The translations under genes and the position numbers were made by a program. Positions 1 to 4,050 of a stretch of 5,808 bases of DNA are shown piece by piece. A model generated the notes under the pieces. The model was not told the origin of the DNA and searched no databases. It saw only the letters and a program-made list of their open reading frames with translations. Where the stretch lies: the NCBI GenBank assembly GCA_036278435.1, contig DASULA010000493.1, positions 1-5,808 on the forward strand, in the 5' to 3' direction. The stretch is from DASULA01 sp036278435. Lineage in GTDB: Bacteria; Actinomycetota; Actinomycetes; Mycobacteriales; DASULA01. The stretch's first letter is position 1, and each line of letters starts with the position of its first letter.

Positions 1-848
1 AGGTTGTGCACCCGGGCCACCGTCTCCTGGCCCCGGTAGCAGCCCTTGTCCAGGTGTACGGCCACCCCGATCCAGCCCACCTCGTGCGGGATGGTGCGGT
101 GGTCGGTCTCCAGGCCCAGCCGGGGCCGGCGACCCTGCACCCGCAGGGCCTCGAACGCCCAGGTGCCGGCCGGCTTCGCACCGGCCGCGCGCAGCCGTTC
201 GGCCACCCGGGGCAGCAGGCCGCGCGGCACCATCAGGTCGGCGGCGGCCTGGCCCGGCCAGGGCATCGTTCGGACCCACCCCCCGCCGGCCAGCGACCGC
301 ACCGTGTACGGCTCGGCCGAGCCGACCGCGCCCAGTTCGGAGAGCACACCGGCGGTGCCCGGGCCCACCACCGACACCACCGTCCACTCGGCGCTGGCGT
401 CGCGCGGGGCGACCCGCAGCAGGAACCGCATGGACTCCAGGTAACCCAGCAGCGCCGGGCCGGTGCCCGCCTCGATGTCCAACCAGGTCACACCACCCAG
501 TTCGGCGACCAGCAGGTGGTGCTCGACATGACCGTGCGGGGACAGCACCAGCGCCTCGGTGCCCCGTCCCTCCGGGAGCGCGGACAGGTGCTGGGAGGTG
601 ATGTCGTGCAACCAGGACAACCGGTCCGCCCCGCCGACCTCGATCACCTGCCGGTGCCCGCGGTCCACGAAGCCCACCCCGGTGGCCAGTGCCCGCTGTT
701 CGGCGATCGGATCGCCGTAGTGCAGGGCGACGCCGGCGTCCGGGCCGTCCGCGGCCACCGCACCGGGCAGGGCGAGCAGCGGTGAGGGAGTGGTCGGTCC
801 GTACCCGCCGTCGGGGCTGGTCGGCGCGCTCGGGGTGTCGGCAGTCAT
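1..848 (-). CDS. ygfZ: Folate-binding protein YgfZ (GcvT-like), 3' end cut by the window
   Basis: The reading frame is open from an ATG at 848 down to the left edge (282 codons visible). The decisive motif is KGCYRGQE at residues 268-275, followed by TVARVHN; this is the signature around the conserved cysteine (here C270) of the YgfZ/GcvT-like family. The N-terminal half has further family-like stretches: SPLLALPGAVAADGPDAGV, HYGDPIAEQRAL, DRLSWLHDITSQHL and LVLSPHGHVEHHLL. Known of the family: YgfZ is a cytoplasmic tetrahydrofolate-binding protein related to aminomethyltransferase that supports assembly or repair of Fe-S enzymes such as MiaB. About 20 low-complexity residues precede the SPLLALPG start of the usual actinobacterial form, so a later start is possible. 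The gene lies 28 bp behind nur on the same strand, so the two are probably cotranscribed. Only a weak ribosome site (GGCGGT) precedes the ATG. The C-terminal domain is off-window. Confidence 0.93.
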   Translation of the reverse strand, partial: MTADTPSAPTSPDGGYGPTTPSPLLALPGAVAADGPDAGVALHYGDPIAEQRALATGVGFVDRGHRQVIEVGGADRLSWLHDITSQHLSALPEGRGTEALVLSPHGHVEHHLLVAELGGVTWLDIEAGTGPALLGYLESMRFLLRVAPRDASAEWTVVSVVGPGTAGVLSELGAVGSAEPYTVRSLAGGGWVRTMPWPGQAAADLMVPRGLLPRVAERLRAAGAKPAGTWAFEALRVQGRRPRLGLETDHRTIPHEVGWIGVAVHLDKGCYRGQETVARVHN

Positions 849-876
849 ACCGCCAGTATCGCTGCTGCGGCCCGGG

Positions 877-1317
877 TCATTCCGGTCGTCTTCCGCCGGC
901 CGGTGAGGCCGCGCAGGCCGAGCACACCCCGAACAGGGTGATGTGGCCGACGTCGACGGTGAAGCCGCGCTCGGCGTCCATCCGCCGCACCACGTCGGCG
1001 ACCAGGTCCACCGGCGCGTCCGACACGGCGTTGCACACCCGGCACACCACGTGCAGGTGTTCGTCGTCGGCCACATGGTAGGCCGGCGCGCCGTGGTCGA
1101 GGTGGGCGTGGGTGACCAGGCCGAGCTTCTCCAGCAGATCCAGGGTGCGGTAGACGGTGGTGATGTTCACCCCGGAGGCGGTGCGCCGCACCTCGGTGGC
1201 GATGGCTTCGGGGGTGGCGTGACACAGTCGGTGTACCGCCGCCAGGACGAGTTCACGTTGCGGTGTCAGGCGGTATCCCTTCGCCCGCAACCTATGGTGC
1301 AGGTCCGAAGCGTGCAT
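877..1317 (-). CDS. nur: Fur-family metalloregulator, Nur-like (nickel-responsive)
   Basis: The product is 146 residues. The N-terminal winged helix (about 1-83) carries RLTPQRELVL and NITTVYRTLDLLEKLGLV, the Fur-family recognition helix. The C-terminal dimerisation domain has two zinc-type CxxC pairs, C92/C95 and C132/C135. The protein aligns almost residue for residue with my memory of Streptomyces coelicolor Nur, including GYRLTPQR, HATP, TASGxNIxTVYRTL and HAHLxHGAPxYH. The Nur nickel-site histidines (Nur H70, H72, H126) correspond to H70, H72 and H125 here. H33 and two more histidines of the second site (H87, H89) are present, but the position of Nur H86 is D85 or is deleted. Nur represses nickel uptake and Fe-type superoxide dismutase and activates Ni-SOD indirectly; none of those targets is in this window. 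I chose the ATG at 1317 because it matches the Nur N-terminus in length and sits 6 nt after a TATCAT -10 box. It overlaps the 3' end of the upstream small ORF by 26 bp. Confidence 0.9.
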   Translation of the reverse strand: MHASDLHHRLRAKGYRLTPQRELVLAAVHRLCHATPEAIATEVRRTASGVNITTVYRTLDLLEKLGLVTHAHLDHGAPAYHVADDEHLHVVCRVCNAVSDAPVDLVADVVRRMDAERGFTVDVGHITLFGVCSACAASPAGGRRPE

Positions 1318-1477
1318 GGCCCGATGATAGGTCCGGAACGGGTGACGTCCGTTCCCACGCGGCGATCTCCTCCGATCCCGGACCATCTGGCTGGATCAGG
1401 TCGACCAGCAGGGTCAGTGGGAGGTGGGCGCGCAGGGCGGCCATCACGCGTCCCGCCGGTTCGTCGGCCGCAGTCAC
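1292..1477 (-). CDS. Small hypothetical protein upstream of nur (61 aa)
   Basis: A 61-residue ORF with a GTG start at 1477, preceded 4 nt upstream by a G-run (GGGGGG) that could serve as ribosome site; an in-frame TTG at 1489 is an alternative start. It ends at a TAG inside nur (26-bp overlap in another frame), as in translationally coupled genes. The N-terminal two thirds read as a plausible folded segment: a helix RVMAALRAHL, a hydrophobic LTLLVDLIQ, then DGPGSEEIAAWE. The last 18 residues are low in structure and may be only the frame running into nur. No Pfam family comes to mind; small actinobacterial proteins with a PLTLL-DL-GP-S pattern seem familiar to me, but I cannot verify this. 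If real, it is the first gene of a three-gene unit with nur and ygfZ. The opposite strand carries a long ORF here, which is common at this GC content and not evidence against it. Confidence 0.55.
   Translation of the reverse strand: MTAADEPAGRVMAALRAHLPLTLLVDLIQPDGPGSEEIAAWERTSPVPDLSSGHARFGPAP
1324..1329 (-). promoter_or_regulatory. Leaderless -10 box for nur (TATCAT)
   Basis: On the minus strand TATCAT stands 6 nt before the nur ATG (1317-1315). No Shine-Dalgarno is visible between them. This spacing places the transcription start at or next to the A of ATG, the hallmark of leaderless actinobacterial promoters. There is no good -35 hexamer; that position is occupied by a palindrome (1335-1355). 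The site lies within the upstream small ORF, so nur could be transcribed both from here and by read-through. Confidence 0.5.
1335..1355. promoter_or_regulatory. 21-bp palindrome, possible operator of nur
   Basis: GGAACGG, a 7-nt spacer, then CCGTTCC: a perfect 7+7 inverted repeat centred on 1345. It lies upstream of the nur -10 box, covering the position a -35 element would take, which suits a repressor site. Its size is typical of dimeric regulators. I cannot match it to a remembered Nur, Zur or Fur box, so the binding protein is open; autoregulation by Nur is only one possibility. It also lies within the coding part of the 61-residue ORF. Confidence 0.4.
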
Positions 1478-1598
1478 ATAACCCCCCAAGGCTCACAGTC
1501 TTCGTATTCATGTATCGGCTGGTCATGGGCTCGGGTTGACCCCGTTGACCCCGAAATCGTCGTCACCGGGAGTCACCCCGGGCCACGTCGGCACCGCC
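1478..1598. promoter_or_regulatory. Divergent intergenic region with tandem repeats
   Basis: This region separates the minus-strand small ORF/nur/ygfZ cluster from pabC. It holds an unusually AT-rich patch for this window (about 1501-1516, including TATTCATGTAT), a likely melting region for a minus-strand promoter, though no clean -35/-10 pair stands out. A perfect tandem duplication of the 9-mer TTGACCCCG follows at 1536-1553. Then the hexamer GTCACC occurs twice at 1562-1577, each followed by a C/G run. The repeats could be an operator shared by both directions or chance in GC-rich DNA. Confidence 0.35.
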
Positions 1599-1604
1599 TA
1601 CCCT
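1599..1604 (+). promoter_or_regulatory. Leaderless -10 box for pabC (TACCCT)
   Basis: TACCCT fits TANNNT and ends 7 nt before the pabC ATG at 1612. No Shine-Dalgarno separates them, so the mRNA probably begins at the start codon. No convincing -35 hexamer is present at 17-18 bp upstream. Confidence 0.5.
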
Positions 1605-1611
1605 CGGACCC

Positions 1612-2481
1612 ATGGCTGACCGAGTGCTGGGCGTGCTGGGAACCGGACCGGTCGACCCGGACACGCCCCTGCTGCGGGTAGACGACCTCGGCGTGCTGCG
1701 TGGCGACGGCTGCTTCGAGACGCTGCGGGTGCACGACGGGGTGATCGAGGCCCTCGACGCGCACCTTGCCCGGCTCCGGCACTCCGCGGCCGGGCTGGAC
1801 CTGCCCGCTCCGCAGGAGTCCCGGTGGCGTGCGCTGATCGACGAGGTGGTGGCGGCCTGGGCGCAACCCGGCGAGGCGGTCCTGCGGCTGGTGCTCACCC
1901 GCGGGGTCGAGGGCACCGGGGTGCCCACCGGGTTCGCCACGGTGAGCCCGCTGCCCGACGGCATAGTCCGGCAGCGGCGCGACGGGGTGAGCGTGATCAC
2001 GCTGGACCGCGGTATGCCGGCCGATGCCCATCGCGGCACGCCGTGGCTGCTCGGCGGGGTGAAGTCCCTCTCCTACGCGGTCAACATGGCCGCGCTGCGG
2101 CACGCCCGGCGGGTCGGGGCCGACGACGTGATCTTCGTGAGCGGTGACGGCCAGGTGACCGAGGGGCCCACCTCGACGGTGGTGTGGGCCCGGTCGGAGT
2201 GCCTGTGCACCACACCGGTTTCGTTGGGCATCCTGGCCGGCACCACCGTGGGCACCCTGTTCGCCCGCGCCGGGGCGCACGGGTTCGCCACCCGGGTGGC
2301 CGGCGCGACGGTGGACGACCTTCACGCCGCGGACGAGATCTGGCTGGTGTCCAGCCTTCGCGCGGCGGTGCGGGTGTCGCGGTTGGACGGACGGGAGCGG
2401 GCCGATGCCGGCCTGACCGCACGGGTGCACGCCGCGCTCGGCCTCACCGCGCCCGGCCGGTGGGTTCCGGGCCGGGGCTGA
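1612..2481 (+). CDS. pabC: Aminodeoxychorismate lyase / class IV aminotransferase
   Basis: A 289-residue fold-type IV PLP enzyme of normal family length. Visible landmarks: DDLGVLRGDGCFETLRV (residues 24-40), the N-terminal active-site strand; GGVKSLSYAVNMAALRHA, with K151 as the expected Schiff-base lysine; VTEGPTSTVV, with E184 placed to contact the pyridine nitrogen; GILAGTT (206-212), the phosphate-binding loop; and SSLR (247-250). Aminodeoxychorismate lyase converts 4-amino-4-deoxychorismate to p-aminobenzoate and pyruvate for folate synthesis in the cytoplasm. Branched-chain and D-amino-acid transaminases share the fold, so substrate is inferred from overall pattern and length. The asparagine usual after the catalytic lysine (K-x-L-N-Y) is serine here. 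The gene is divergent from the nur cluster and converges on lapA; M. tuberculosis has a comparable gene (Rv0812) beside an FABP-family gene. The ATG was chosen because it sits at leaderless distance from a -10 box and the N-terminus is family-like. Confidence 0.88.
   Translation: MADRVLGVLGTGPVDPDTPLLRVDDLGVLRGDGCFETLRVHDGVIEALDAHLARLRHSAAGLDLPAPQESRWRALIDEVVAAWAQPGEAVLRLVLTRGVEGTGVPTGFATVSPLPDGIVRQRRDGVSVITLDRGMPADAHRGTPWLLGGVKSLSYAVNMAALRHARRVGADDVIFVSGDGQVTEGPTSTVVWARSECLCTTPVSLGILAGTTVGTLFARAGAHGFATRVAGATVDDLHAADEIWLVSSLRAAVRVSRLDGRERADAGLTARVHAALGLTAPGRWVPGRG
2452..2476 (+). terminator. Possible hairpin at the end of pabC
   Basis: CCCGGCC at 2452-2458 pairs with GGCCGGG at 2470-2476 across an 11-nt loop, just before the pabC stop codon. 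There is no U-run. A second weak repeat (CGCCGG at 2534-2539, CCGGCG at 2554-2559) lies in the 69-bp gap between the convergent genes pabC and lapA. Either may help terminate, but such repeats are common at this GC content. Confidence 0.25.
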
Positions 2482-2550
2482 ACATCCGTCCGCCCAAGTC
2501 CCAGCCGAGCCCAGCCACCGGGTCGCATCCAATCGCCGGCGGTTTGCCAC

Positions 2551-2835
2551 TCACCGGCGCGATCTGGTCCGGCGGAGTTGCCAGGTCCGCGCCAGGGCGA
2601 CCAGCCACACCAGCAGCGCCCCGCCAACCGTCGAGATCAGCATGGCCACCCCGAGCGGGATCCGGAGGTGCAGGGTCAAGAAGCTGACCCGGACCCCGGT
2701 GTTCTGCGCCAGGAAGATGACCAGTGGGATCAGCACCACCAGGAACAGCACCGCGACAGACCAGATCCGCCCGGTCCGGGCGGCATCGGCGAAGGTTCCC
2801 GTCGGGGCCCCGGGGTCCGGTGGTCGGTTGGTCAC
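2551..2835 (-). CDS. LapA-domain (DUF1049) small membrane protein
   Basis: A 94-residue protein. After a short Pro-rich, probably cytoplasmic N-terminus come two hydrophobic helices: WSVAVLFLVVLIPLVIFLAQ at about residues 26-45, and IPLGVAMLISTVGGALLVWL at about 57-76. Between them is QNTGVRVSFLTLHLRIPLG, the QN-x-VxVxF...PL signature of the LapA (formerly DUF1049) family. The tail is strongly basic (RTWQLRRTRSRR), as expected for a cytoplasmic end. LapA proteins are inner-membrane proteins linked in enterobacteria to lipopolysaccharide assembly; the role in LPS-lacking actinobacteria is unknown. I chose GTG at 2835 because TAGCGT ends exactly 7 nt upstream and the longer ORF before it is an unstructured Arg/Pro stretch. 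It converges with pabC and is divergent from the putative RNA at 2971-3208. Confidence 0.82.
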   Translation of the reverse strand: MTNRPPDPGAPTGTFADAARTGRIWSVAVLFLVVLIPLVIFLAQNTGVRVSFLTLHLRIPLGVAMLISTVGGALLVWLVALARTWQLRRTRSRR

Positions 2836-2842
2836 CGGACCG

Positions 2843-2848
2843 ACGCTA
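2843..2848 (-). promoter_or_regulatory. Leaderless -10 box for lapA (TAGCGT)
   Basis: On the minus strand TAGCGT is followed by 7 nt and the GTG start of lapA. There is no Shine-Dalgarno. The identical hexamer recurs on the plus strand at 2959-2964 as the best -10 candidate of the neighbouring RNA. Confidence 0.48.
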
Positions 2849-2895
2849 CGGGTCGGTCGCCGGGTCGGCAGGGCGGGCCAGAGCGGACCGTGATC

Positions 2896-2924
2896 GTGAC
2901 GATATGGAGTCAGACGACTACGGT
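2896..2924 (+). promoter_or_regulatory. Secondary promoter candidate for the putative RNA
   Basis: GTGACG (2896-2901), a 17-bp spacer and TACGGT (2919-2924) would start transcription near 2930. An RNA from here would include a perfect hairpin TTCTCG/CGAGAA (2964-2969 with 2975-2980, loop GTACA) directly before the AGGAGG. It is a weaker match than the candidate just downstream. Confidence 0.25.
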
Positions 2925-2935
2925 CCGAAAGCACG

Positions 2936-2964
2936 TTGCGCGGCTCATGCCGGGCACGTAGCGT
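2936..2964 (+). promoter_or_regulatory. Best promoter candidate for the putative RNA
   Basis: TTGCGC (2936-2941) and TAGCGT (2959-2964) are separated by exactly 17 bp, a housekeeping-sigma layout and the only clean -35/-10 pair I find in the window. Transcription would begin at about 2971, giving a leader of about 26 nt before the micro-ORF, with the AGGAGG well placed. No conventional gene lies downstream on this strand before the opposing FABP gene ends at 3209. Confidence 0.45.
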
Positions 2965-2996
2965 TCTCGGTACACGAGAAAGGAGGTGGTCCAGAC

Positions 2997-3035
2997 TTGT
3001 ATATTTCTCGGACTCGTGAGGTGGCTGTCCGCTAG
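2997..3035 (+). CDS. 12-residue micro-ORF MYISRTREVAVR
   Basis: TTG start, 12 codons, TAG stop. A perfect AGGAGG (2981-2986), within GAGAAAGGAGGTGG, stands 10 nt before the TTG. It is the strongest Shine-Dalgarno in a window where most genes have none, which argues that something short is translated here. The peptide is basic with charged and hydrophobic residues alternating (RTREVAVR), has no signal or membrane segment, and is too short for a domain. Its last codons and stop form one arm of a hairpin, so a ribosome finishing the peptide would have to melt it. The same frame is open upstream to an ATG at 2904 (43 codons), but that start lacks a ribosome site and lies before the likely transcription start. 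Function unknown; a leader or sensor peptide is one inference. Confidence 0.4.
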   Translation: MYISRTREVAVR

Positions 3036-3097
3036 CCGCCAGTGTCGGACCGTGTCGGTCTCCATCGCGGACGGACCATCAGCCGCACGTGAGCAGG

Positions 3098-3208
3098 CCG
3101 GCGAGAACCAGACAGTCACCCGACCCCCGGGCCGTCGACCCAGTCCAGTCGACCCGTGTCACCACGGCACGGACAGGCCCGGGGGTTCGACTGTCTCCGG
3201 ACCGCCGG
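3098..3208. terminator. Large branched hairpin, possible bidirectional terminator
   Basis: Nested pairing visible by eye: CCGGCG 3098-3103 with CGCCGG 3203-3208; AGACAGTC 3110-3117 with GACTGTCT 3189-3196 (8 bp); CCCCCGGGCC 3124-3133 with GGCCCGGGGG 3176-3185 (10 bp). Inside are two adjacent hairpins: GTCGAC 3134-3139 with GTCGAC 3148-3153, and CCGTG 3154-3158 with CACGG 3163-3167 (loop TCAC). The core is a three-way junction with no unpaired base between the 10-bp stem and the first hairpin, nor between the two hairpins. The outer stem abuts the FABP stop codon (3209-3211), so the element may end both the plus-strand RNA and the minus-strand FABP message. No U-run follows on either strand. 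Confidence 0.55.
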
Positions 3209-3805
3209 TCAGCCGCCCACCCGAGCGAGCCGGGCGGACAGGTGCGGCTGCGGCGGCTGCCCGACCGCGGCCATGTCCACCGCGTAGAGCAGCATCCCCT
3301 CGACGATGCCGTACAACCGTCGGGTGCCGGTGACCTCCTTGGCGGTGGTGGTGCGGGCCACCACGTCGGTGGCCAGCTCCCAGCGGGTCGCCGACGTGGC
3401 CCGTCCGAGATAGACCTCCACGATGCCGGTCGGATGGGCCAACAGCGCCTCGAACTCGTCGGCGCCGCTGGCGCCGCTGGGGTCGCTGGTGCCGCCGGGC
3501 CGCCACCAGCCGACCTCGCGCGCGCCGGCCCGGACGTACTCGCCGTCCGGGCCGATGATCCAGGCGCGCGACTCGTAGCGCAGGAACGGCCGGCCGTCGT
3601 GGGAGAAGGTCACCCGCTGGCCGTAGTCAAAGTCCTCGATGGTCGGGTACCCGCCCCGGCCGGTGCCCTGCCAGACGCCGACCAGCGGCAGGAACGGCAA
3701 CAGCGCCGGGTGCAGGTCCGGCCCGGACCGCAGGTCGGCGGTGTCCTGGTCGCCGGGTGGCACCGGCAGGTCGGCCATTGGTGGGCGGCCGGCGGATTCG
3801 GTCAT
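3209..3805 (-). CDS. Nitrobindin-like FABP-family haem protein
   Basis: A 198-residue beta-barrel protein. The family signature GVWQGTGRGGYPTI is at residues 43-56, followed by strands ending in FSHDGRPFLRYESR, then LLAHPTGIVEV and TTTAKEVTGTRRLYGIVEGMLLYAVDMAAVGQPPQPHLSARL. H188, in QPPQPHLSARL, is the expected proximal haem ligand of nitrobindins. Known of the family: a ten-stranded barrel binding ferric haem, implicated in NO and peroxynitrite chemistry. The segment around residues 104-115 (GGTSDPSGASGA) is encoded by a 9-bp tandem repeat and looks like an expanded loop. I chose ATG 3805; a weak CGGGTG precedes it. ATG 3778 is a shorter alternative. The frame stays open to 3964, but that extension overlaps the upstream membrane-protein gene and is Arg/Pro/Asp-rich. 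The gene follows the 33-residue gene by 40 bp, probably as one transcript. Confidence 0.85.
   Translation of the reverse strand: MTESAGRPPMADLPVPPGDQDTADLRSGPDLHPALLPFLPLVGVWQGTGRGGYPTIEDFDYGQRVTFSHDGRPFLRYESRAWIIGPDGEYVRAGAREVGWWRPGGTSDPSGASGADEFEALLAHPTGIVEVYLGRATSATRWELATDVVARTTTAKEVTGTRRLYGIVEGMLLYAVDMAAVGQPPQPHLSARLARVGG
3461..3496. repeat. 9-bp tandem repeat inside the FABP gene
   Basis: Four consecutive 9-mers: GGCGCCGCT twice identically, then GGGGTCGCT and GGTGCCGCC. The unit is a multiple of three, so on the minus strand it encodes a run of SGA/SDP-type triplets in frame. The repeat falls between two predicted strands of the barrel, where length change is tolerable. It looks like replication slippage in a surface loop. 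Confidence 0.6.
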
Positions 3806-3845
3806 CTGCACCCGTTCGTCGGTCGGTCGGCGGTCGCGGTCGGGA

Positions 3846-3947
3846 TCAGCGCTGACCGTGGTAGACCCGGTACACGGCGTATCCGGCGAGTCCGGCCAGT
3901 GCCCCGAACGCCGCGACGAGCACTCCGGCGTACACCGTGTCCAGCAC
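3846..3947 (-). CDS. 33-residue single-helix membrane protein
   Basis: A GTG start at 3947 gives 33 residues: a short N-terminus (VLDTVYAG), one hydrophobic helix VLVAAFGALAGLAGYAVY at about residues 9-26, and a basic end (RVYHGQR). This suggests a single-pass protein with its C-terminus in the cytoplasm by the positive-inside rule. The start was chosen because TATCCT stands 6 nt upstream, matching the leaderless pattern of neighbouring genes, and because residues before it (frame open to 4037) are Arg/Pro/Cys-rich and unlike protein. It is 40 bp upstream of the nitrobindin-like gene on the same strand and probably leads that transcript. I do not recognise a family. Too short for most gene callers; the clean hydrophobic segment and promoter placement are the evidence. 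Confidence 0.6.
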   Translation of the reverse strand: MLDTVYAGVLVAAFGALAGLAGYAVYRVYHGQR

Positions 3948-3953
3948 CCGCCG

Positions 3954-3959
3954 AGGATA
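3954..3959 (-). promoter_or_regulatory. Leaderless -10 box for the 33-residue gene (TATCCT)
   Basis: On the minus strand TATCCT is followed by 6 nt and the GTG at 3947. No Shine-Dalgarno and no clear -35. It would drive the membrane protein and the nitrobindin-like gene, and lies in the 103-bp region divergent from dsrE. Confidence 0.45.
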
Positions 3960-4038
3960 ACCATTCAAGACCGCACCAGGACAGGCACAGCCCTCCTCGT
4001 GCGGTGACCGCGGACCGCGTCGTTTGGACCCACTCATC

Positions 4039-4044
4039 TAGTGT
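4039..4044 (+). promoter_or_regulatory. Leaderless -10 box for the DsrE-like gene (TAGTGT)
   Basis: TAGTGT ends 6 nt before the GTG start at 4051, again with no ribosome site. The preceding bases, CTCATCTA (4033-4040), are repeated exactly at 4528-4535 before dacB, also overlapping the -10 box, which hints at a shared upstream promoter preference. Confidence 0.48.
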
Positions 4045-4050
4045 GATGGT

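Larger units (their letters stand above)
2971..3208 (+). ncRNA. Putative structured small RNA with a micro-ORF
   Basis: These bases belong to a 373-bp stretch (2836-3208) without a conventional gene. A promoter candidate points into it and a large branched hairpin closes it. In order the RNA would hold AGGAGG (2981-2986), a 12-codon ORF (2997-3035), and a hairpin over the end of that ORF: GGTGGCT (3020-3026) with AGCCGCC (3034-3040), 7 pairs including one G-U. The GTCCG loop of that hairpin (3027-3031) is complementary to CGGAC at 3046-3050. A little-structured middle follows, then the branched structure at 3098-3208. The opposing FABP gene lies immediately beyond, so this is no leader for a downstream gene on its strand. 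The 2981-3040 segment seems familiar to me from other actinobacteria, but I cannot verify that. I recognise no Rfam family; tmRNA, RNase P, 6S and SRP RNA do not fit. Alternatives are a long minus-strand 3' UTR of FABP, or plain regulatory DNA. Confidence 0.45.

Noticed and set aside
6..785. 259-codon plus-strand ORF opposite ygfZ
   Set aside because: Shadow frame; the minus strand has the unmistakable KGCYRGQE motif.
943..1539. 198-codon plus-strand ORF across nur
   Set aside because: Shadow of nur with a Gly/Val/His/Arg-biased sequence; the nur frame has full Fur-family motifs.
1573..2550. 325-codon minus-strand ORF opposite pabC
   Set aside because: It is the antisense shadow of pabC: composition is Arg/Pro/Gly/His-rich without any fold-like segment, and pabC has catalytic motifs in the other strand.
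2904..3035. 43-codon version of the micro-ORF starting at ATG 2904
   Set aside because: No ribosome site before this ATG, it would begin upstream of the better promoter, and the AGGAGG inside it is placed for the TTG at 2997.
3098..3208. Hairpin as an integron or phage attachment site
   Set aside because: No integrase, cassette or repeat partner is present; a structured RNA or terminator explains it better.
3806..3964. N-terminal extension of the FABP protein
   Set aside because: It overlaps the 33-residue membrane-protein gene and consists of Arg/Asp/Pro/Ser stretches partly produced by GTCG repeats at about 3816-3845; family members begin near ATG 3805.
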